From contig CAKSWU010000003.1 in the NCBI GenBank assembly GCA_934513205.1, forward strand, positions 1 to 64,000: a stretch of 64,000 nt of DNA. Direction: 5' to 3'. This DNA comes from an uncultured Faecalibacterium sp. (GTDB lineage Bacteria; Bacillota; Clostridia; Oscillospirales; Ruminococcaceae). Below are positions 60,707 to 64,000 of this stretch, in pieces; position 1 is the stretch's first letter, and each line of letters starts with the position of its first letter. The translations under genes and the position numbers were made by a program. The notes beneath the pieces were generated by a model that was given only the letters and a program-made list of their open reading frames with translations, searched no databases and was not told where the DNA came from.

Positions 60707-61489
60707 ATGAAGGAAAACACAAAGGGCTTTTCGGCATCTGCCGCAGCGCTCAGTATCTTGACGGCGGTACTGGCAGACGCCGCTGTCCCGGCAGGCTCTG
60801 CCCGCGCGGCGCTTCTGTCTGGGGTGCTGAACGCGCTGCTGCTTTCGACGGCAGTACGGTTGACGGCACAAAAGGGCAGACAGCCGGTGCTGGCTCTGCT
60901 GCTGTCACCGATCATTTTGCTGGAGCTTTTCCGGATTCTGCTTCAGGCGCAGACCGTCTGTGGGCGCGAGTTTCGGTCCATGGCGCTGGTGGGACTGCTG
61001 CCGCTGCTTCTCTGGGCCGGCTGGCGGGTCCGTCCGGAGCAGTGGAACGCGGTTGCACGGGTGCTGTGGTGGCTGGTCCTTCTGGGAGGCGCGGTATTTC
61101 TGACCGGCATCGCAGGGCAGCTGCGCTGGGCACGGCTGGTGGAGTCGGACTTCGGGCTGCCTGCACAGCAGATGCCAGTCCTGTTCTATGCGGAATACCT
61201 GCTTTTCCCCCTGCTGTGTCCGGGGCAGCGGGTCTGCCGGGCGGTCTGCCTGCCGTGGCTGACGTTTGGGGTGCAGGCAGCAGTCCTGCTGGGGATGCGC
61301 ATGCTCTTCGGCACCCGGGACTACCCGGTGCAGCAGCTGCTCTGTGTCTGGTCCACCGGGGCGTTCTCCCGCATGGATGCGCTGCTGCTGTTGGTCTGGC
61401 TGGCCTGTGCCTTTTATCGGGCAGGGGTGCTGTGTGCGGTGCTTCGGCTGTGCCTGCCGACCCCGGCGCAGAAAGGAGCGGCGAAATGA
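60707..61489 (+). CDS. GerB-like membrane protein (germination receptor B subunit), reduced
   Basis: A 260-residue, strongly hydrophobic protein with about seven or eight membrane segments, lying between GerA- and GerC-like genes where the B subunit (APC-type transporter fold) is expected. Typical GerB proteins have ten helices and about 360 residues, so this one is shortened or highly diverged; recognition rests mainly on position and topology. It ends overlapping the next start (ATGA). Confidence 0.55.
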   Translation: MKENTKGFSASAAALSILTAVLADAAVPAGSARAALLSGVLNALLLSTAVRLTAQKGRQPVLALLLSPIILLELFRILLQAQTVCGREFRSMALVGLLPLLLWAGWRVRPEQWNAVARVLWWLVLLGGAVFLTGIAGQLRWARLVESDFGLPAQQMPVLFYAEYLLFPLLCPGQRVCRAVCLPWLTFGVQAAVLLGMRMLFGTRDYPVQQLLCVWSTGAFSRMDALLLLVWLACAFYRAGVLCAVLRLCLPTPAQKGAAK

Positions 61490-62460
61490 AAAAAAGCCTC
61501 TGGGTACGGCTTCTGACTGCTGTTCTCTGCGTGGGGTGGGGGCTTTTGTTCCTGCGGGGAGAGACTACCGAAAAAAGCATGATGCGCTTTTTGTATGCGG
61601 GCCGGACCCGGCAGGGGTCAGAGGTGATCCTCTGGTATCAGGCCCCGGAAGCTGCTGCTGATGCTGCCGATGCCTCCGGGGCACTGCAATGTGTGCAGGC
61701 AGAAGGCGCAACGCTGGAACTGGCCCTTGCGCAGGCGCAGAGAATGCTGCCCCAGACCGCAGACTATCGGTTGTGTGACTATCTGCTCGTCCCGCAGCAG
61801 GATGCTGCCCGGCTGCTGTCGGAGTATGAGCAGCTGGTGCTGGAACTTGCCTGCGGGCGGACGGCGGCACGGGTCTGTTGCACAGAGCTGTCCGGTGAAA
61901 TGCTTCGGCAGCTTTGCAGCGGACAGGAACGTTTCGCGGACAAACTACTGGAGAAACTCCAGCAGCATTCCGGGCAGATGCCACGGCTTTATCAGCACCG
62001 GGAAAGCCTGCTTCTGCCGTTGCTGGAATGCACCGAAAACGGTGCTGGGTTTGCCGAGGAGATGCTGCTGCAGACGGCCGAAGAACAGAGGGTCCTGCCT
62101 CCAAACGAGGCACAGATGGCACTGCTGTTGTGCACAGCACCCGGGACGCGGACCTTCTGGTTAGACGGTCAGCAGCTGGAACTTCGTCGGTGCAGCGTTT
62201 CGGTCGCGATGGAAGGGGCACAGGCTCTGCTCCGGCTGGATGCTCAGCCGGAAGCAGGGACACCGCAGCCCACCGCAGCACAAAGCGCGGCACTCGCGCG
62301 TCTGGCAGAGCAAGCGGTGGAAACGTTCTGGCAGCAGGGGACCGACTGGCTTTCTCTCCGTGCACGAACCATGCTGCAGGACTCTGCGGGCGGAGAAAGC
62401 TGGACAACAAAAAACGCCTGCCCGAAGATCCGGGCAGACGTGCGGTTCGTTCGATTCTAG
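61486..62460 (+). CDS. GerC-like protein (germination receptor C subunit), diverged
   Basis: A 324-residue protein with an N-terminal hydrophobic signal (about 6-24) followed by a soluble outward domain. The place as third gene of the gerA-type operon and segments such as LELALAQAQRMLPQTADYRL and LCDYLLVPQQDAARLLSEYE fit GerC proteins. No lipobox cysteine is at the end of the signal (the segment reads LCVGWGLLFLRGE), whereas GerC is normally a lipoprotein. The 3' end contains the terminator of the convergent kinase gene and abuts its stop with no gap. Confidence 0.55.
   Translation: MKKSLWVRLLTAVLCVGWGLLFLRGETTEKSMMRFLYAGRTRQGSEVILWYQAPEAAADAADASGALQCVQAEGATLELALAQAQRMLPQTADYRLCDYLLVPQQDAARLLSEYEQLVLELACGRTAARVCCTELSGEMLRQLCSGQERFADKLLEKLQQHSGQMPRLYQHRESLLLPLLECTENGAGFAEEMLLQTAEEQRVLPPNEAQMALLLCTAPGTRTFWLDGQQLELRRCSVSVAMEGAQALLRLDAQPEAGTPQPTAAQSAALARLAEQAVETFWQQGTDWLSLRARTMLQDSAGGESWTTKNACPKIRADVRFVRF
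62407..62438 (-). terminator. terminator of the histidine kinase operon, inside the gerC-like gene
   Basis: On the minus strand CTGCCCGG and CCGGGCAG-type arms (CTGCCCGGATC TTCGGGCAG) are followed by GCGTTTTTTG. The hairpin lies within the last 20 codons of the opposing gene. Confidence 0.75.
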
Positions 62461-63810
62461 TCAGGCAGAGGTGGGGAAGGTGACGGTGATGGTAGTGCCT
62501 TCATCCACCTGACTCTCCAGCTTGATGCGGGCATTGTGGATGCGCGCAATGTGCTTGACGATGGCAAGACCCAGACCGGTCCCGCCGGTCGCCTTGCTGC
62601 GGCTCTTGTCTACACGGTAGAACCGCTCAAAAACGCTGGACTGTGCATCGCGCGGGATGCCGATGCCGTTGTCGGACACGGTCAGGGCGCAGCTGCCGTC
62701 CCGGTTGCAGGCGGTGGTGATCTGTACCTTTCCGCCGGGGCGGTTGTACCGGATGGCGTTATCGCACAGATTCTGGCACAGCTCATCCAGCAGCTGACGG
62801 CTGCCGCGCACCGGGGCACTCTCGCCCAGACAGGTCAAAGAAATGTAGGCGCGGCGGGCATTCAGCTTTTGACGGTCCACGCACTCCCGTGCCACGTCCA
62901 GCAGGTCTACCGTTTCCATTTCCGGCTCGCATCCAGTCTCGCTGGCGTTGTCCAGCTTGGACAGCTGCAGGATGTCGTTGACCAGCTGGATCATGCGGAC
63001 GGCCTCCACATGGATCTTCTGGGCAAAGCCCTGCACATCTTCGGGCTTGGCAATGCCAGTCTCGATCAACTCTGCATAGCCGGAAATGCTGGTCAGCGGC
63101 GTTTTCAGCTCGTGGCTGACATTGGCAGTAAAGTCCTGCCGCATCTTTTCGTTGTTTTCGCGCAAAATGCGGTCGGAATGGATGCTCTCGGCAAAGGGGA
63201 TCAGTTCCTTGTAGGGAACGCGCTCCTGAATGCGGTCCAGATCCTCGGTCATGTCCAGAATGGGCTGCACCAGTGCACGGGTCAGCAGCCCTGCCAGAAT
63301 GGCGGCGGCCACCATCAGGGCCACACAGCTCAGCACGATGGCGGGGATGGAGGAATCGTAGATGGACCAGATGGTCTCGGCATCCTGTGCCACCCGCAGC
63401 ACTTCGCCGGTGGGCAGAAGAACGGCATAGTAATAGGTCTCGAAGCCCATGGTCTGCGAATCGCGGATGTCTTTTCCGATCCCGCCGGACAGTGCATGCT
63501 GGATCTCCGGACGGGAAAGATGGTTTTCCATGGGTTGATCGGTGGCGGATTCAAACAGCACATCGCCGTCTTTTGAGATCAGGGTGATGCGCAGAGAGTC
63601 GTTCACAAACGCAGCCAGAGACTGCGGCCGGTCGGTCTGTTCGTACCCGGCCCGCACAAGGCCGGCCTCTCGCTCCAGACCGCTCCATGCCTGTGCAGTG
63701 AAAGCCTTGTGAAAGACGAAGAGGCACAGCGCAGCTGTGAAAATCAGACCCAGAAACCCCATCAGGAACAAACGGTAGCTGATCTTTTCCTCCATGCTGC
63801 GTGTTTTCAT
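62461..63810 (-). CDS. sensor histidine kinase, PhoR/WalK type
   Basis: A 449-residue membrane kinase: TM1 (about 11-33), an outward sensing domain (about 36-155), TM2 (about 156-176), a linker, then a HisKA domain with the phosphorylated His233 in ANVSHELKTPLTSISGYAE. The ATPase has N box ELCQNLCDNAIRYN, G1 VSDNGIGIP, F box FERFYRVDKSRS and G2 GGTGLGLAIVKHI. The start overlaps the response regulator stop (ATGA). The layout matches PhoR-like kinases; the signal is unknown and no pst genes are in view. Confidence 0.93.
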   Translation of the reverse strand: MKTRSMEEKISYRLFLMGFLGLIFTAALCLFVFHKAFTAQAWSGLEREAGLVRAGYEQTDRPQSLAAFVNDSLRITLISKDGDVLFESATDQPMENHLSRPEIQHALSGGIGKDIRDSQTMGFETYYYAVLLPTGEVLRVAQDAETIWSIYDSSIPAIVLSCVALMVAAAILAGLLTRALVQPILDMTEDLDRIQERVPYKELIPFAESIHSDRILRENNEKMRQDFTANVSHELKTPLTSISGYAELIETGIAKPEDVQGFAQKIHVEAVRMIQLVNDILQLSKLDNASETGCEPEMETVDLLDVARECVDRQKLNARRAYISLTCLGESAPVRGSRQLLDELCQNLCDNAIRYNRPGGKVQITTACNRDGSCALTVSDNGIGIPRDAQSSVFERFYRVDKSRSKATGGTGLGLAIVKHIARIHNARIKLESQVDEGTTITVTFPTSA

Positions 63811-64000
63811 TCTTCACTGGCCTCCTCTTCATCGGTCAGCTTATAGCCGACCTTGCGGACGGTGCAGATATAGCGGCCTGCATCTCCCAGTTTCTTGCGC
63901 AGGGTGCGGATGTGCATGTCTACGGTGCGGCTCTCCACCGAAATGTCGGTGCCCCACACCACCTGCAGAATGGTCTCGCGGGTGACGACAAGGCTTGTGC
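63807..64000 (-). CDS. OmpR/PhoB-family response regulator, C-terminal part
   Basis: Sixty-three residues of the DNA-binding winged helix enter from the right edge: TRETILQVVWGTD, the recognition helix SVESRTVDMHIRTLRKKLGD and the wing YICTVRKVGYKL. The receiver domain lies outside the window. It is the upstream gene of the two-component operon and overlaps the kinase start by four bases. Confidence 0.95.
   Translation of the reverse strand, partial: TSLVVTRETILQVVWGTDISVESRTVDMHIRTLRKKLGDAGRYICTVRKVGYKLTDEEEASEE

Overview
The window reads as a GC-rich, low-spacing Clostridia chromosome segment. Gene content and order (sepF-ylmH-divIVA-ileS-lspA-rluD, tig-clpP-clpX, rplS-lepB-rbgA-rnhB-yraN, ECF-type ThiT, fused SecDF) fit an Oscillospiraceae gut anaerobe of the Faecalibacterium type. 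This is an inference from gene order and protein character, not a database result.

Layout. Positions 1-117 are the tail of a LacZ-type beta-galactosidase. Positions 121 to about 6330 are a more AT-rich mobile-element-like island: XRE regulator, Com-like zinc-finger protein, sigma-like factor whose ribosome binding site lies in a perfect 14-bp hairpin, a long structured leader, a small CxxC protein, a MazF-type RNase overlapping a ParB-like protein, a TnpW-like protein and a large serine recombinase. The island abuts a tRNA-Ala gene, and a broken second tRNA-Ala start sits between that tRNA and a consensus promoter. Next come a TPP-riboswitch-controlled thiT, a one-carbon cluster (fau1-fchA-folD, divergent glyA), cobA, a copZ-like gene, a PanE-like gene, and an NSS transporter divergent from a LysR gene. 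Positions 15937-18108 are a graveyard of frameshifted pieces of large polyvalent (phage/ICE-type) proteins, ending at a tRNA-Thr.

From 18.5 kb on the DNA is dense core genome: glsB/nth, rarA-fur, miaB-ylbF-mutS-mutL-miaA, an envelope adaptor with the sepF division cluster, ileS-lspA-rluD, a ComEA-like protein, ppk1, a SpoIVFA/SpoIVFB-like protease pair, a radical SAM pair, rplS with leader, lepB-rbgA-rnhB-yraN-thrC, tig-clpP-clpX, an aminotransferase with a structured leader, secDF and nrdR. The right end carries DUF4363/DUF421 genes facing a GerA/GerB/GerC-like germination operon, then a PhoR/PhoB-type two-component pair cut by the window edge.

Working together: fau1, fchA, folD and glyA interconvert folate one-carbon units, and the FolD here lacks the canonical cyclohydrolase lysine while FchA lies beside it, which suggests a split of the two activities. 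mutS-mutL and miaB-miaA are interleaved. SpoIVF-like and Ger-like genes are notable if the host is, as guessed, from a lineage usually described as asporogenous. The most novel-looking items are the Com-like/hairpin/sigma switch, the antitoxin-less MazF-ParB pair, the tRNA-Ala fragment arrangement, the polyvalent-protein graveyard and a pseudoknot-capable tig-clpP hairpin.
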